A stretch of DNA of 34,080 nt from Aeromicrobium sp. (GCA_023257515.1 JALRCA010000005.1:1-34080), one strand, 5' to 3'; shown: positions 1 through 10,193, counted from the first letter of the stretch. Made by a program: numbers and translations. Notes: generated from the letters alone by a model not told the origin.

Positions 1-233
1 GCCGGGCCCTGGGCGGCAGGACGGCACCACCTCGGGGGGTGACGCGCCTGGGCTCGCTGGACCAGGAGGGATCGGCGCCCCGGCTGGGGTGCCGGGCCCT
101 GGGCGGCAGGGCCAGCAGAGCGTGCCGGGCCCTGGGCGGCAGGACGGCACCACCTCGGGGGGTGACGCGCCTGGGCTCGCTGGACCAGGAGGGAACGGCG
201 CCCCGGCAGGGGTGCCGGGCCCTGGGCGGCAGG
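1..233. repeat. In-frame 90-bp/33-bp GC-rich tandem repeats
   Basis: A 90-bp unit occupies 1-90 and recurs at 124-213 with only two base differences (positions 72 and 86 of the first copy). Between them, 91-123 is a truncated 33-bp copy that keeps the first 20 bases, and 214-233 begins a further copy. Both unit lengths are multiples of three, and the reading frame of the downstream glutaredoxin gene stays open through all copies to the window edge. It would read as a Pro/Gly-rich peptide with PGPGRQ at each unit start. Whether this is translated or is a 5' intergenic repeat cannot be decided because the window begins inside it. The core at each unit junction resembles the 41-bp repeat at 18401-18541. 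Confidence 0.85.
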
Positions 234-478
234 ACGAGCACCGAGTCGTCGTCTACTCCCGCGAGGGGTGCCACCTGTGCGAGGCGGCGGAGCAGGTGGT
301 GGCGGCGGTCGTGGCCGAGACGGGCGACAGCTGGGAGCGGGTCGACGTCGACGCCGACCCGGAGCTCGTCGCGCGCTTCAACGAGCAGGTGCCGGTGACG
401 TTCGTCGACGGGCGCCAGCACGACTTCTGGCGCGTGGACCCGGTGCGGCTCCGGGCGGCGCTGAGCGGTCGCCGCTGA
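212..478 (+). CDS. Glutaredoxin-family (thioredoxin-fold) protein
   Basis: Small thiol-disulfide protein of the actinobacterial glutaredoxin-like family. After a short lead comes a first beta strand (VVVYSREGC), the CxxC active site (GCHLC), a helix, a second strand (WERVDVDADPELVARF), the cis-Pro region (QVPVTFVDG) and a C-terminal helix, giving the full fold in about 80 residues. GTG at 212 is the nearest start to the domain (88 aa) and is my choice. An in-frame GTG at 89 and an open frame to the window edge allow a longer protein with a repeat-encoded Pro/Gly-rich N-terminus. No convincing Shine-Dalgarno sequence precedes 212. It probably acts as a cytosolic thiol reductase; the substrate is unknown. 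It sits directly upstream of rex but is separated from it by a hairpin and the Rex operator. Confidence 0.75.
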   Translation: MPGPGRQDEHRVVVYSREGCHLCEAAEQVVAAVVAETGDSWERVDVDADPELVARFNEQVPVTFVDGRQHDFWRVDPVRLRAALSGRR

Positions 479-485
479 GCTTCGG

Positions 486-507
486 CCGTGGTCCGGCTCT
501 ACCACGG
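486..507 (+). terminator. Hairpin after glutaredoxin gene
   Basis: Perfect 7-bp inverted repeat CCGTGGT / ACCACGG with an 8-nt loop, 8 bases after the glutaredoxin stop codon. There is no T-run after it, so it is only terminator-like. It separates this gene from the rex promoter region. Confidence 0.4.
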
Positions 508-543
508 GGCGTGTGATGCAGTGCACGCGGGCCCCGCTCGATT

Positions 544-561
544 TTGTCCACGCGTTCACAA
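544..561 (+). promoter_or_regulatory. Rex operator (ROP site) upstream of rex-hem operon
   Basis: TTGTCCACGCGTTCACAA is an 18-bp imperfect palindrome with 7 of 9 symmetric pairs matching. It differs at two bases from the perfect TTGTGAA-type Rex palindrome known from actinobacteria. It lies 77 bases before the rex start codon. An AT-rich stretch follows at 564-571 (TCTTAAAC) and is the most likely -10 region, so Rex bound here would block transcription of its own operon. This is an inference from the motif and position. Confidence 0.75.
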
Positions 562-637
562 GCTCTTAAACTGTGGGCGCGCTTCGCCCGTCCGAGACCC
601 AGCGGACAATCCCCGGGCGGGGCCCTGATGGAGCACC

Positions 638-1339
638 GTGACACTACTGCGCAGCGCCCGGCCCGGAGTCGGGTCGAACGACCGTGGCATCCCCGAAGCC
701 ACCGTCGCTCGGCTACCGCTGTACCTTCGCGCGCTCGGCACCCTGGCCGAGGGTGGCGTCACGACGTGCTCGTCCGGCGAGCTCGCCGAGGTGACCGGCG
801 TCAATCCGGCCAAGCTGCGCAAGGACCTGTCCTACCTGGGCTCCTACGGGACTCGCGGCGTCGGCTATGACGTCGAGTACCTGCGCTACCAGATCGCGCG
901 AGAGCTGGGCCAGACGCAGACCTGGGACGTCGTGATCGTGGGGGCCGGCAACTTGGGGTCGGCGCTGTCGACGTACCAGGGGTTCGGTTCGCGCGGCATC
1001 AGCATCGCGGCCGTGCTCGACACCGACCCGCAGCGCATCGGCTCGAACGTCGGTGGGGTCGAGGTCGAGTCGTTCGATCGGCTGGCCGAGATCGTGCGCG
1101 AGCGACACGTGTCGATCGCGGTCGTCGCGACGCCGGCCGAGGCCGCCCAGGGGGTCGCCGACGCACTCGTCGCGGCCGGTGTGACGAGCATCCTGAACTT
1201 CGCGCCCACGGTCCTGCAGGTCCCGGACCACGTCGAGCAGCGCCTGGTCGACCTGTCGATCGAGCTGCAGATCCTCGCCTACCACGAGCAGCGGCGCACC
1301 CACGACGAGGCCGACGGCGGCCAGGAGGTCATGGCATGA
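638..1339 (+). CDS. rex: Redox-sensing transcriptional repressor Rex
   Basis: Rex senses the NADH/NAD+ ratio: it binds its operator when NADH is low and releases it when NADH rises. The 233-residue protein has the family layout: an N-terminal winged helix (RGIPEATVARLPLYLRAL, then the recognition part VNPAKLRKDLSYLG, and GTRGVGYDV), then a Rossmann domain with VGAGNLGSAL, and the C-terminal domain-swap helix ending in LQILAYHEQ. GTG at 638 is chosen because GGAG precedes it by 4 bases and the length suits the family. It is the first gene of rex-hemACDB and overlaps hemA by 4 bases (ATGA), so heme synthesis genes are coupled to it. A matching operator lies upstream, implying autoregulation. 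The same rex-hem arrangement is known in Streptomyces. Confidence 0.95.
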   Translation: MTLLRSARPGVGSNDRGIPEATVARLPLYLRALGTLAEGGVTTCSSGELAEVTGVNPAKLRKDLSYLGSYGTRGVGYDVEYLRYQIARELGQTQTWDVVIVGAGNLGSALSTYQGFGSRGISIAAVLDTDPQRIGSNVGGVEVESFDRLAEIVRERHVSIAVVATPAEAAQGVADALVAAGVTSILNFAPTVLQVPDHVEQRLVDLSIELQILAYHEQRRTHDEADGGQEVMA

Positions 1340-2631
1340 GCGTTCTCGTGGTGGGGATGTCCCACCGGTCGGCCCCGATCGACGTGCTCGAGCGTGCCTC
1401 GCTCGACACCGACGCGGCGGTCAAGCTCGCACATCGTGTCCTGGAGACGGCCTCGGTCACCGAGTCCGCCGTCATCTCGACCTGCAACCGTGTCGAGGTC
1501 TACGTGGAGTCGGAGCGGTTCCACAGCGCGCTCGAGGACATCTCGACGTTGCTGGGCGAGCACGCCGGGCTCGATCGTGAGCAGCTCGCCCGGCTGGCCT
1601 ACGTGCACTACGACGACGCCGCCGTCGCGCACCTCTTCTCCGTGACCGCAGGACTCGACTCGATGATCCTCGGCGAGAGCCAGATCCTCGGCCAGGTCCG
1701 TCGCGCGCTGCACACGGGCCAGGCGGAGTCGACGATCGGCTCGGCCCTCAACTCGCTGTTCCAGCAGGCCCTGCGCATCGGCAAGCGGGGTCACTCCGAG
1801 ACCGGCATCGACCGGCTCGCGCCGTCGACCGTCACGGCGGGTCTCGCGGCGGCGGGCGCCGTCGTCGACGACCCGGAGACGCGGTTCCTGGTCGCCGGGG
1901 CGGGCACGATGGGTGGCCTCACGGTCCGCACGCTCGTCGAGCGGGGAGTCGACCCGAGCCGGATCATGGTCGCCAACCGGACGTTCCAGCGCGCCTACGA
2001 GCTCGTGGCCACGTTCGGCGTCGGGGCGGTGCGCTGGGAGTCGATGGACGTCGAGCTCGCCGCGGCCGACGTCGTCATCAGCTCGACCGGCGCCGCGGGC
2101 GTCGTCTTCGACCGTGATCGCGTGGCCCGTGCCGCCGAGGGACGCACCATGACGTTCGTCGACCTCGCGCTGCCTCGCGACGTCGACCCGTCCGTCGCCG
2201 ACCTGCCCGGCGTCCATCACGTCGATCTGGTCACGCTGTCCGAGCTCGCCGAGAACGCCGAGCTCGCCGGTGACGTGGAGCAGGTGCGCGGCATCGTCGG
2301 CGACGAGGTGCGCAGCTTCCTCGCGGCCAAGGCCGCCTCGCGCGTCACGCCCACCGTCGTCGCGCTGCGCACCATGGCGACCGACGTCGTCGACAAGGAG
2401 CTGGAGCGGCTGTCGTCGCGTCTGCCGGATCTCGACGAGGCGCAGCAGGCCCAGGTGCGACAGGCCCTGCGCCGCGTGGCCGACAAGCTCATCCACGCCC
2501 CGACGGTGCGTGTGCAGCAGCTCGTCGAGGCCCCTGGCGGCCTGACGTACGCCGACGCCCTCGCGGACCTGTTCGCGCTCGACCAGTCGGCCGTCGAGGC
2601 CGTCACGCGCGTCGGGGGTGACGAGTCGTGA
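1336..2631 (+). CDS. hemA: Glutamyl-tRNA reductase
   Basis: Catalyses NADPH-dependent reduction of glutamyl-tRNA(Glu) to glutamate-1-semialdehyde, the first committed step of C5-pathway tetrapyrrole synthesis. The N-terminal catalytic domain begins [10 protein letters not shown] and carries the nucleophile in STCNR (Cys50). The [10 protein letters not shown] motif follows at about residue 115, then an NADPH Rossmann domain with VAGAGTMGG, and a C-terminal helical dimerisation domain. Length (431 aa) is normal. It starts inside the rex stop codon and its own stop overlaps the hemC GTG start, so translation is coupled on both sides. The product feeds HemL, encoded separately at 12037. Confidence 0.97.
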   Translation: MSVLVVGMSHRSAPIDVLERASLDTDAAVKLAHRVLETASVTESAVISTCNRVEVYVESERFHSALEDISTLLGEHAGLDREQLARLAYVHYDDAAVAHLFSVTAGLDSMILGESQILGQVRRALHTGQAESTIGSALNSLFQQALRIGKRGHSETGIDRLAPSTVTAGLAAAGAVVDDPETRFLVAGAGTMGGLTVRTLVERGVDPSRIMVANRTFQRAYELVATFGVGAVRWESMDVELAAADVVISSTGAAGVVFDRDRVARAAEGRTMTFVDLALPRDVDPSVADLPGVHHVDLVTLSELAENAELAGDVEQVRGIVGDEVRSFLAAKAASRVTPTVVALRTMATDVVDKELERLSSRLPDLDEAQQAQVRQALRRVADKLIHAPTVRVQQLVEAPGGLTYADALADLFALDQSAVEAVTRVGGDES

Positions 2632-3584
2632 CCCGGACCGACCAGCCCGTCACGGAGCAGCGCGTCGTGCGCATCGGCACCCGTGCGAGCGCCCTCGCCA
2701 CGACGCAGTCGAGCCAGGTCGCGACGCGGATCACCGAGCTGACCGGCGTGCCGGCGGAGCTCGTCACGGTCTCGACCGAGGGCGACCGCGACCGCACCAC
2801 GCGACTCAGCGAGCTGGGTGGCACGGGCGTGTTCGTGGCCGCGCTGCGCGAGGCGCTCGTGCGCGGTGACGTCGACGTCGCCGTGCACTCGCTCAAGGAC
2901 CTGCCGACCACGCCCGACGAGCGTCTCGTGCTCGCCGCGATCCCGCCTCGCGAGGACGCCCGCGACGCGCTCGTCGCCCGCGACGGCCTCACGCTCGGCG
3001 AGCTCGGAGCCGGCGACGTCGTCGGCACCGGTTCGCCCCGCCGCGCCGCGCAGCTCCACGCGCTCGGCCTCGGTGTCGACGTCGTGCCGGTGCGCGGCAA
3101 CGTCGACACCCGCATGGCCAAGGTGTCCTCGGGCGAGCTCGACGCCGTCGTGCTCGCCCGCGCCGGGCTCGTGCGCCTCGGCCGCCAGGACGAGGTCACC
3201 GAGACGATCGATCCCATCCAGATGCTTCCCGCACCCGGCCAGGGTGCCCTGGCCGTCGAGTGCCGTGCTGGCGACAGCGCGACGCTCGACCTGCTCGCCG
3301 GACTCGACGACCCGGACACCCGGGCCGCCGTGACCGCCGAGCGCAGCCTCCTCGCCACGCTCGAGGCAGGCTGCAGCGCCCCGGTGGGGGCGCTCGCCGA
3401 GATCGCGTGGGGCGACGAGGGCGACGAGCTGTGGCTCCGAGCCGTCGTGTCCGACGTGACCGGCACCCCGTCCATCCGCTTGTCCGCGACCGGCGTCCCT
3501 CAGGACGCCGCCGCGGTCGGGGAGGGTCTCGCTGCCGAGATGCTCGCCGAGGGAGCCGCCGACCTGATGGGCGGCACCACATGA
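2628..3584 (+). CDS. hemC: Porphobilinogen deaminase (hydroxymethylbilane synthase)
   Basis: Joins four porphobilinogen molecules into hydroxymethylbilane. The 318-residue protein starts with the typical [10 protein letters not shown] strand, includes the [11 protein letters not shown] motif, the [11 protein letters not shown] arginine cluster and the RGNVDTR segment. The dipyrromethane-cofactor cysteine lies in [10 protein letters not shown] (Cys249 counting from the GTG at 2628). The GTG start overlaps the hemA stop by 4 bases. The gene ends in a 4-base overlap with the upstream candidate start of the hemD fusion. Confidence 0.96.
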   Translation: MTRTDQPVTEQRVVRIGTRASALATTQSSQVATRITELTGVPAELVTVSTEGDRDRTTRLSELGGTGVFVAALREALVRGDVDVAVHSLKDLPTTPDERLVLAAIPPREDARDALVARDGLTLGELGAGDVVGTGSPRRAAQLHALGLGVDVVPVRGNVDTRMAKVSSGELDAVVLARAGLVRLGRQDEVTETIDPIQMLPAPGQGALAVECRAGDSATLDLLAGLDDPDTRAAVTAERSLLATLEAGCSAPVGALAEIAWGDEGDELWLRAVVSDVTGTPSIRLSATGVPQDAAAVGEGLAAEMLAEGAADLMGGTT

Positions 3585-5254
3585 CCACGACCCGGCAGAC
3601 CAGGAAGAAGAACACTGTGACAGTTCAGACCGTGGAGCAGGACGCAGCCGCCGTGGCTGCGACGCCGGCCAAGGCGCGCCGCAAGGCCCCGTTGGGCCAC
3701 GTGAGCTTCGTCGGGACGGGGCCCGGCGACGCGAGCCTCCTGACGGTGCGCGCGGCCGAGCTGCTCCAGCAGGCCGACGTGGTCATCACCGAGCAGCCGG
3801 AGCAGGTCGCGCTCGTGACGCGCGACGTCGAGATCGTCGACGGCGGCGCGGGCGAGGACGGCCAGCCGCTCACGCACGCCGCCCGCGCGCGTCTCGTCGT
3901 CAAGCACGCCAAGACCGGGGCGCACGTCGTGCGCCTCATCAGCGGCGACCCCTTCACCTACGCGACGGGCCCCGAGGAGGCTGCGGCGTGCGCCAAGGCC
4001 GGCATCACGTTCGAGGTCGTGCCCGGCGTCTCGTCGGTCTCGGCCGTGCCGGCCTACGCCGGCGTGCCGTTGACGAACCGCCAGCACCGCGAGTACCGCG
4101 TGGTCAGCGTCGGCGACGCCTCGATCGACTGGGCCGAGCTCGCCGGCGACGACACCCTCGTGCTGCTGTCGGCCGTCAAGCGGATCGCGGAGGCGGCCGC
4201 CGGGCTGATCGAGGCCGGCCGCTCGCCCGAGACCCCCGTCGCCATGACGCGCGTCGGCACGACGACCGAGCAGACCACGGTCGTCTCGACGCTGGCCGAG
4301 ATCGCCTCGGACGCCGAGGCCGCGGGCATGACGTCGCCGGCCATCACCGTCGTCGGGCAGGTCGTCACGATGCGCGAGGCGTTGTCGTGGTTCGAGACCA
4401 AGCCGCTCTACGGCTGGCGCGTGCTCGTGCCCCGCACCAAGGAGCAGTCGGCCGGGCTCGCTGCACGTCTGCGCTCCTACGGCGCCGTCTCCGAGGAGGT
4501 CCCGACCATCTCGGTCGAGCCGCCGCGCAACCCCCAGCAGATGGACAAGGCCGTGCGTGGCCTCGTCGAGGGCCGCTACGAGTGGGTCGCGTTCACGAGC
4601 GTCAACGCCGTCAAGGCCGTGCGCGAGAAGTTCGACGAGTACGGGCTGGACGCACGCGCGTTCTCCGGGCTCAAGATCGCCGCGGTCGGTGACAAGACCG
4701 CCGAGGCCATCGCCACGTGGGGCATCCGCGCCGACCTCGTCCCGTCGGGCGAGCAGTCGGCCGCCGGCCTGCTCGAGGACTGGCCGCCGTACGACGAGCT
4801 GCTGGACCCGATCAACCGGGTCTTCCTGCCGCGCGCCGACATCGCGACCGAGAACCTCGTCGCGGGCCTCGTCGAGCTCGGCTGGGAGGTCGACGACGTC
4901 ACGGCCTACCGCACCGTCCGGGCGGCCCCGCCGCCGGCCCCGACGCGCGAGGCGATCAAGACCGGCAAGTTCGACGCGGTCCTGTTCACCTCGAGCTCGA
5001 CGGTGCGCAACCTCGTCGGGATCGCGGGCAAGCCCCACGCGTCGACGATCATCGCGTGCATCGGTCCGGCCACGGCCAAGACCGCCGAGGAGCACGGCCT
5101 CCGGGTCGACGTCCTGGCGGAGACGCCGTCCGTCGAGGTCCTGGCCGACGCCCTCGCGGAGTTCGGAGCGGCGCGTCGCCTGACGTTCCTCGAGGCCGGT
5201 GAGCCGGTGCTCAAGCCGTCGCAGAAGCGTCCGTCCTCGCGCCGCAAGGCCTGA
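3581..5254 (+). CDS. hemD: Fused uroporphyrinogen-III methyltransferase-like / uroporphyrinogen-III synthase
   Basis: Two-domain protein of 557 residues from ATG 3581. Residues about 45-280 are a tetrapyrrole methylase fold with the S-adenosylmethionine loop VGTGPGD and [21 protein letters not shown]. Residues about 290-550 are a HemD domain ([32 protein letters not shown]), which closes and inverts ring D of hydroxymethylbilane. The methylase GGDPF-type motif is altered to [13 protein letters not shown], so SUMT activity should not be assumed. Two starts compete: ATG 3581 overlaps the hemC stop (ATGA), while in-frame GTG 3617 has the stronger ribosome site AGGAAG at 3602-3607. The segment before the methylase domain is basic and low in complexity. 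The fusion is usual in actinobacteria and fits the hemACDB order. Confidence 0.92.
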   Translation: MTTTRQTRKKNTVTVQTVEQDAAAVAATPAKARRKAPLGHVSFVGTGPGDASLLTVRAAELLQQADVVITEQPEQVALVTRDVEIVDGGAGEDGQPLTHAARARLVVKHAKTGAHVVRLISGDPFTYATGPEEAAACAKAGITFEVVPGVSSVSAVPAYAGVPLTNRQHREYRVVSVGDASIDWAELAGDDTLVLLSAVKRIAEAAAGLIEAGRSPETPVAMTRVGTTTEQTTVVSTLAEIASDAEAAGMTSPAITVVGQVVTMREALSWFETKPLYGWRVLVPRTKEQSAGLAARLRSYGAVSEEVPTISVEPPRNPQQMDKAVRGLVEGRYEWVAFTSVNAVKAVREKFDEYGLDARAFSGLKIAAVGDKTAEAIATWGIRADLVPSGEQSAAGLLEDWPPYDELLDPINRVFLPRADIATENLVAGLVELGWEVDDVTAYRTVRAAPPPAPTREAIKTGKFDAVLFTSSSTVRNLVGIAGKPHASTIIACIGPATAKTAEEHGLRVDVLAETPSVEVLADALAEFGAARRLTFLEAGEPVLKPSQKRPSSRRKA

Positions 5255-5255
5255 G

Positions 5256-6230
<975 letters not shown>

Positions 6231-6249
6231 GGTGCCTGTCAGGCGGTGC

Positions 6250-6290
6250 TTGTCAGGTAGGTACATACCCGGTATACATACTCGGTATGT
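6250..6290 (+). promoter_or_regulatory. PadR promoter with tandem operator; probable leaderless start
   Basis: TTGTCA (6250-6255) and TATACA (6273-6278), spaced 17 bases, look like a -35/-10 pair. A 13-bp direct repeat, ACATACCCGGTAT at 6263-6275 and ACATACTCGGTAT at 6276-6288, abuts exactly; each copy holds an inverted ATAC(C/T)-GGTAT core. The repeats cover the -10 and run into the ATG at 6287. Transcription would begin within a few bases of the ATG and no Shine-Dalgarno sequence exists, so the mRNA is probably leaderless. A repressor bound here would block its own promoter; PadR is the obvious candidate. Confidence 0.65.
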
Positions 6291-6862
6291 CGATCAAGCA
6301 CAGCCTGCTGGCGCTCCTCGCGACGGGACCTCGGCACGGCTACCAGCTCCGCGCCGAGTTCGAGCAGCGCACGGGCGGGACGTGGCCGCTCAACGTGGGT
6401 CAGGTGTACTCGACCCTCCAACGTCTGCAGAGGGACGGTCTCGTCGAGCCCTCGGGCGAGCCCGAGGACGACGGTCGCATCGCCTACCGGCTCACGACGC
6501 AGGGTCGTGCCGAGGTCGACGACTGGTTCCGCACGCCCGTCGACGCGACGACCGACCCGCGTGACGAGCTGGCGATCAAGCTCGCGCTCGGCATCGGCCT
6601 CGACCACGTCGACCTGGCGGGTCTGGTCCAGCTGCAGAGGGCGGCCGGTCTGCGCAGGCTCCAGGAGCTGACGCGGCTCAAGCGCGAGGCCGACGAGTCC
6701 GACCTCGCCTGGGAGCTCGTGCTCGACCGACTCGTGTTCACGGTCGAGGCGCAGGTGCGGTGGCTCGACCACGTGGAGGGCCGCCTCGGGCGGGCTCGCG
6801 CGGCGCGCCGCGACCAGCCGGCCGTCGAGGCGAGCGTTCCGGCGAGGGAGGTCTCTCGATGA
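6287..6862 (+). CDS. PadR-family transcriptional regulator
   Basis: Winged-helix repressor of the PadR family, 191 residues. The N-terminus shows the family pattern (MSIKHSLLALLATGPRHGYQL, then GQVYSTLQRLQRDGLVEP), followed by the wing (GRIAYRLTTQGRAEV). A C-terminal helical part of about 90 residues (PadR_C-like) supports dimerisation. It is the first gene of a tight operon: its stop codon overlaps the start of the ABC ATPase gene (ATGA). PadR proteins beside ABC exporters commonly repress them until a drug or lipid ligand binds; that role here is an inference. The upstream tandem repeat overlapping the start codon suggests autorepression. Confidence 0.93.
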   Translation: MSIKHSLLALLATGPRHGYQLRAEFEQRTGGTWPLNVGQVYSTLQRLQRDGLVEPSGEPEDDGRIAYRLTTQGRAEVDDWFRTPVDATTDPRDELAIKLALGIGLDHVDLAGLVQLQRAAGLRRLQELTRLKREADESDLAWELVLDRLVFTVEAQVRWLDHVEGRLGRARAARRDQPAVEASVPAREVSR

Positions 6863-7587
6863 GCGACGAGGTGCTGCTGCGGCTGCGCGACGTCTCGCGC
6901 GTCCACGGCCACGGGCCGGTCCGCGTCCGGGCCTTGGACCGGGTCGACCTGACGCTCCGGGCGGGCGAGCTGGTCGCGATCATGGGACCGTCCGGATCCG
7001 GCAAGTCGACGCTGCTCACGATCGCGGGCGGCCTCGACGCGCCGTCCGAGGGTGACGTCGAGGTCGAGGGCCGCAGCATCGTCGGCGCCTCCACCGGCGC
7101 CCTGGCACGCATGCGTCGCCGCAGCGTCGGCTACGTGTTCCAGGACCTCAACCTGATCCCGACGCTCACGGCGGCCGAGAACGTCGCGCTGCCGCTCGAG
7201 CTCGACGGCGCGTCGCGTCGCGTCGCCCTGCGCTCGGCCCGCAAGTCCATCGACGACCTCGAGCTCGGTGACCTGGTCGACCGGTTCCCCGACGAGATGT
7301 CGGGCGGTCAGCAGCAGCGGATCGCGATCGCCCGCGCCCTCGTCGGACCACGCCGCGTGCTCCTGGCCGACGAGCCCACGGGTGCGCTCGACTCGCAGAC
7401 GGGTGAGGCCGTGCTGCGACTCCTGCGGCGGCGCATCGACCGGGGTGCCGCCGGTCTGCTCGTGACGCACGACGCGCGGCATGCCGCCTGGGCCGATCGG
7501 ATCGTGCACCTGCGCGACGGCTCCGTCATCGACGAGAACCGTCTGCAGGGCCTCGACTCGCTGCTGGAGTCGGGACGGCACCTGTGA
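6859..7587 (+). CDS. ABC transporter ATP-binding protein (MacB/LolD type)
   Basis: Cytoplasmic ATPase of an ABC system, 242 residues from ATG 6859, which is preceded by GAGGGAGG at 6844-6851. Walker A is GPSGSGKS (43-50), the Q-loop lies in YVFQDLNLIPTLT, the signature is MSGGQQQR (147-154), Walker B is LLADEPTG (168-175), and the H-loop is LLVTHD. The sequence is of the class that pairs with FtsX/MacB-like permeases. It overlaps padR at the 5' end and the permease gene at the 3' end (GTGA), so the three proteins should be made together. The substrate is unknown; export of an antibiotic, peptide or lipid is the usual role. Confidence 0.95.
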   Translation: MSDEVLLRLRDVSRVHGHGPVRVRALDRVDLTLRAGELVAIMGPSGSGKSTLLTIAGGLDAPSEGDVEVEGRSIVGASTGALARMRRRSVGYVFQDLNLIPTLTAAENVALPLELDGASRRVALRSARKSIDDLELGDLVDRFPDEMSGGQQQRIAIARALVGPRRVLLADEPTGALDSQTGEAVLRLLRRRIDRGAAGLLVTHDARHAAWADRIVHLRDGSVIDENRLQGLDSLLESGRHL

Positions 7588-10193
7588 GCGCCTGGCGTGC
7601 GTCGTGGCGCGTGGCGCTGCGGCAGGGACGCCGCGACGTCGCACGCGCCAAGGGGCGAAGCCTGCTCGTGGCCGTCATGGTCGGTACGCCCGTGCTGCTC
7701 GCGACCGTCCTGCTCGGCGTGGTCGGCTCGAGCTCGCTGAGCGAGGGCGACGAGCTCACGGTCCAGCTGGGCAGCGGGCAGGCGGTGCTCGACCAGGTGG
7801 GGACCCCGATCGTGCAGGACGCGCTCGGCGAGCTGTGGGTCGCCCGCGACGGGGGGGACGATCCGGGGCCGCAGGTGAAGGGTGCGGTCGCCAAGGCCGA
7901 GCGGGTCCTGGGGCGTGAGCTCGTGCCGTCGGTCGAGGACGTGCGCGTGACGCTGCGCCTCGGCGACCGCGGGTTCACGACCGAGCTCCGGGGCATCGAC
8001 ACGACCAAGGGCTTCACGCGCTCGGCGTACGCGGTGGAGGAGGGACGGGCGCCCCGTCGCACCGGCGAGATCCTGGTCAACCGCGTGCTCGCCGACGAGG
8101 GCGCCACGGTCGGGGCGGTACTGCGGGGCAGCCACGGCGAGTCGTTGCGCGTCGTCGGCGTCGGTCGGCCGGATGCGCTCGTGCGCGGTGGTTCCGACGC
8201 GGGCGCCGTGGTCCTGCCGCAGGACGCCGTGACGCTGAGCGGGGCCGACGCTCCCAGGCGCTTCGTGGTCGGGGGCGACGCGGTGGGCTGGAACGACGTG
8301 CGAGCCCTCAACGACGTCGGGTTCGCCGTCACGTCGCGCGACGTGCTCGACCACGGACTCACCGCCGCCCAGCGAGCCGACACGCGTCGCGCGGAGGAGT
8401 TGAACGGCGGGGCCGACGACGGCACTCGCGCCGTGCTCGTCATCGTCGCGACCTCGGTCATGATCGAGATCGTCCTGCTGGCGTGTCCCGCCTTCGCGGT
8501 GGGCGTGCGCCGCCAGCGTCGCCAGCTGGCCCTGCTCGCGGCCAACGGGGCCACGCCCCAGCAGCTGCGTCGCACCGTGCTGGGGCAGGCGCTCGTCCTC
8601 GGTGTGCTGTCGAGCGTGGCCGCCGCCGCTCTCGGCATCGCGATCGCGGCACTCGTGGTCCGTGTCGGTCCGGACGTCGTGCCGGCTGCCTCGTTCGGCC
8701 CCTTCGCGATCGCCTGGCCCTCGGTCCTGCTCACCGTCGTGCTGGGATCGGTCGCGTCGGTGGCCGCTGCCTACGTGCCCGCCGTTCAGGCGTCGCGCCG
8801 AGACGTCGCCACGGTGCTGGCCGGACGTCGTGGCGAGGTGCGCTCGCGGAGAGGGCTCCCGGTCGTCGGTCTCGTCGCGGCGGCGGCCGGGGTCGCGACG
8901 TGCTTCACGGTCGGGACCCGTCCCGGGGGCGAGGTGGCGGTCGCCGGCTCGACGATCGCCATGGTCGTCGGCGCCGTCATGCTGACGCCTACCCTGATCG
9001 GGCTCGTGGGTCGCTTGGGCGGCTCGCTCCCTCTCCCGCTCCGGCTCGCCGTGCGCGACACGGCGCGCTCGCGCAGCCGAAGCGCGCCGGCGATCGCCGC
9101 GATCATGGCGTCGGTCGCCGGCATCACGGCGATCGGCATCGGGTCGACGAGCGACTTCGAGCAGTCGCGTCGCGAGTACGTGGCGCAGGCGCCGGCCGGT
9201 CGTGCCGTGGTCCAGGTGACGGCGGACGACATGGGGCCGGTGCTCGACATCCTCGAGCAGAGCACGGGGGAGCGGTGGACCACGATCGCCCGGGCCGGCG
9301 ACCAGCGCGGCAGCGTGAGCGCCTCCTCCGTCGGCGACGGGGGACGGTCGGAGTATGTCGGCGACGTGCAGGTGGCCGACGCCGACACCCTCCGTGCCTG
9401 GGGCGTCCGGCTCACCTCGGCGCAGGCCCGAGCCCTCCGCGACGGACAGGCTCTCTCGTCCTCGGACGGTCCGCTGGAGCGACTGGGTCGGGTTCGGCTC
9501 GAGTGCGACGGCGAGGGACCCGCGACGAAGGGGCTGCTGCTGACCGGTCGTCCCGCCGATCTGCGTCAGGCGCGCACCGGGGACTCGTCGCCGATGATCC
9601 ACGGCCTCGTGATCAGCCCGGCCACTGCCCGCGCGCACGGCCTGCCCGTCACGACCGAGCAGGCGATCTCGCCCGCCGGCGCCCGTGCCCTGACTCCGGC
9701 CGAGGAGGCCGATCTCGCCGAACGCGTCACCGGGTTCTCGCCCGAGGCGAGCCTCACGGTCGAACGGGGCTTCCAGGAGTCGTGGACCATCGCCCTGGGT
9801 GCGCTGCTGGCGGTGGGTGGCATCGCGGTCCTGGTGGGCACGCTGACCGCGACCGCCTTGGCGTTGAACGACGCACGGCCGGACTTCGCAACGCTCGCCG
9901 CCGTGGGAGCCCGACCGCGGACCCGGCGATGGGCCGCGGGCTCGCAGGCACTGGTGCTCGCGCTGCTCGGGTCGCTGCTCGGTGTCGTCGTCGGGTTCGT
10001 GCCGGGGCTCGCGGTGACGTGGCCCCTGACGATCGACAGCTGGCGCACCGACGGGACCACGAGCGGTCCCGTCATCGCCGTCCCGTGGCTCATGCTCGGG
10101 CTGCTCGTCGTCGTGGTTCCCGTGGGGGCGGCGCTCGTGGCGACGCTGTTCACCCGCTCACGACTCACGCTCGTCCGGCGAGTGGCGCAATGA
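7584..10193 (+). CDS. ABC transporter permease, FtsX/MacB-like
   Basis: Large membrane permease (869 residues) partner of the preceding ATPase. The N-terminal membrane helix (about 30-55, LVAVMVGTPVLLATVLLGVV) is followed by a roughly 230-residue extracytoplasmic domain. Three helices follow at about 283-400 (FtsX-like domain 1), then further helices around 430-520, a second extracytoplasmic domain (about 520-725) and a final group of three helices (about 730-860, FtsX-like domain 2). This duplicated layout is typical of actinobacterial exporters in this class. The GTG start overlaps the ATPase stop by 4 bases, and its stop overlaps an ATG of a tiny ORF. Substrate unknown. Confidence 0.92.
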   Translation: MSAWRASWRVALRQGRRDVARAKGRSLLVAVMVGTPVLLATVLLGVVGSSSLSEGDELTVQLGSGQAVLDQVGTPIVQDALGELWVARDGGDDPGPQVKGAVAKAERVLGRELVPSVEDVRVTLRLGDRGFTTELRGIDTTKGFTRSAYAVEEGRAPRRTGEILVNRVLADEGATVGAVLRGSHGESLRVVGVGRPDALVRGGSDAGAVVLPQDAVTLSGADAPRRFVVGGDAVGWNDVRALNDVGFAVTSRDVLDHGLTAAQRADTRRAEELNGGADDGTRAVLVIVATSVMIEIVLLACPAFAVGVRRQRRQLALLAANGATPQQLRRTVLGQALVLGVLSSVAAAALGIAIAALVVRVGPDVVPAASFGPFAIAWPSVLLTVVLGSVASVAAAYVPAVQASRRDVATVLAGRRGEVRSRRGLPVVGLVAAAAGVATCFTVGTRPGGEVAVAGSTIAMVVGAVMLTPTLIGLVGRLGGSLPLPLRLAVRDTARSRSRSAPAIAAIMASVAGITAIGIGSTSDFEQSRREYVAQAPAGRAVVQVTADDMGPVLDILEQSTGERWTTIARAGDQRGSVSASSVGDGGRSEYVGDVQVADADTLRAWGVRLTSAQARALRDGQALSSSDGPLERLGRVRLECDGEGPATKGLLLTGRPADLRQARTGDSSPMIHGLVISPATARAHGLPVTTEQAISPAGARALTPAEEADLAERVTGFSPEASLTVERGFQESWTIALGALLAVGGIAVLVGTLTATALALNDARPDFATLAAVGARPRTRRWAAGSQALVLALLGSLLGVVVGFVPGLAVTWPLTIDSWRTDGTTSGPVIAVPWLMLGLLVVVVPVGAALVATLFTRSRLTLVRRVAQ

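Noticed and set aside
1-233. CRISPR array
   Set aside because: Units are adjacent without unique spacers and of two different lengths; the same holds for the blocks at 10295-10574 and 18401-18541.
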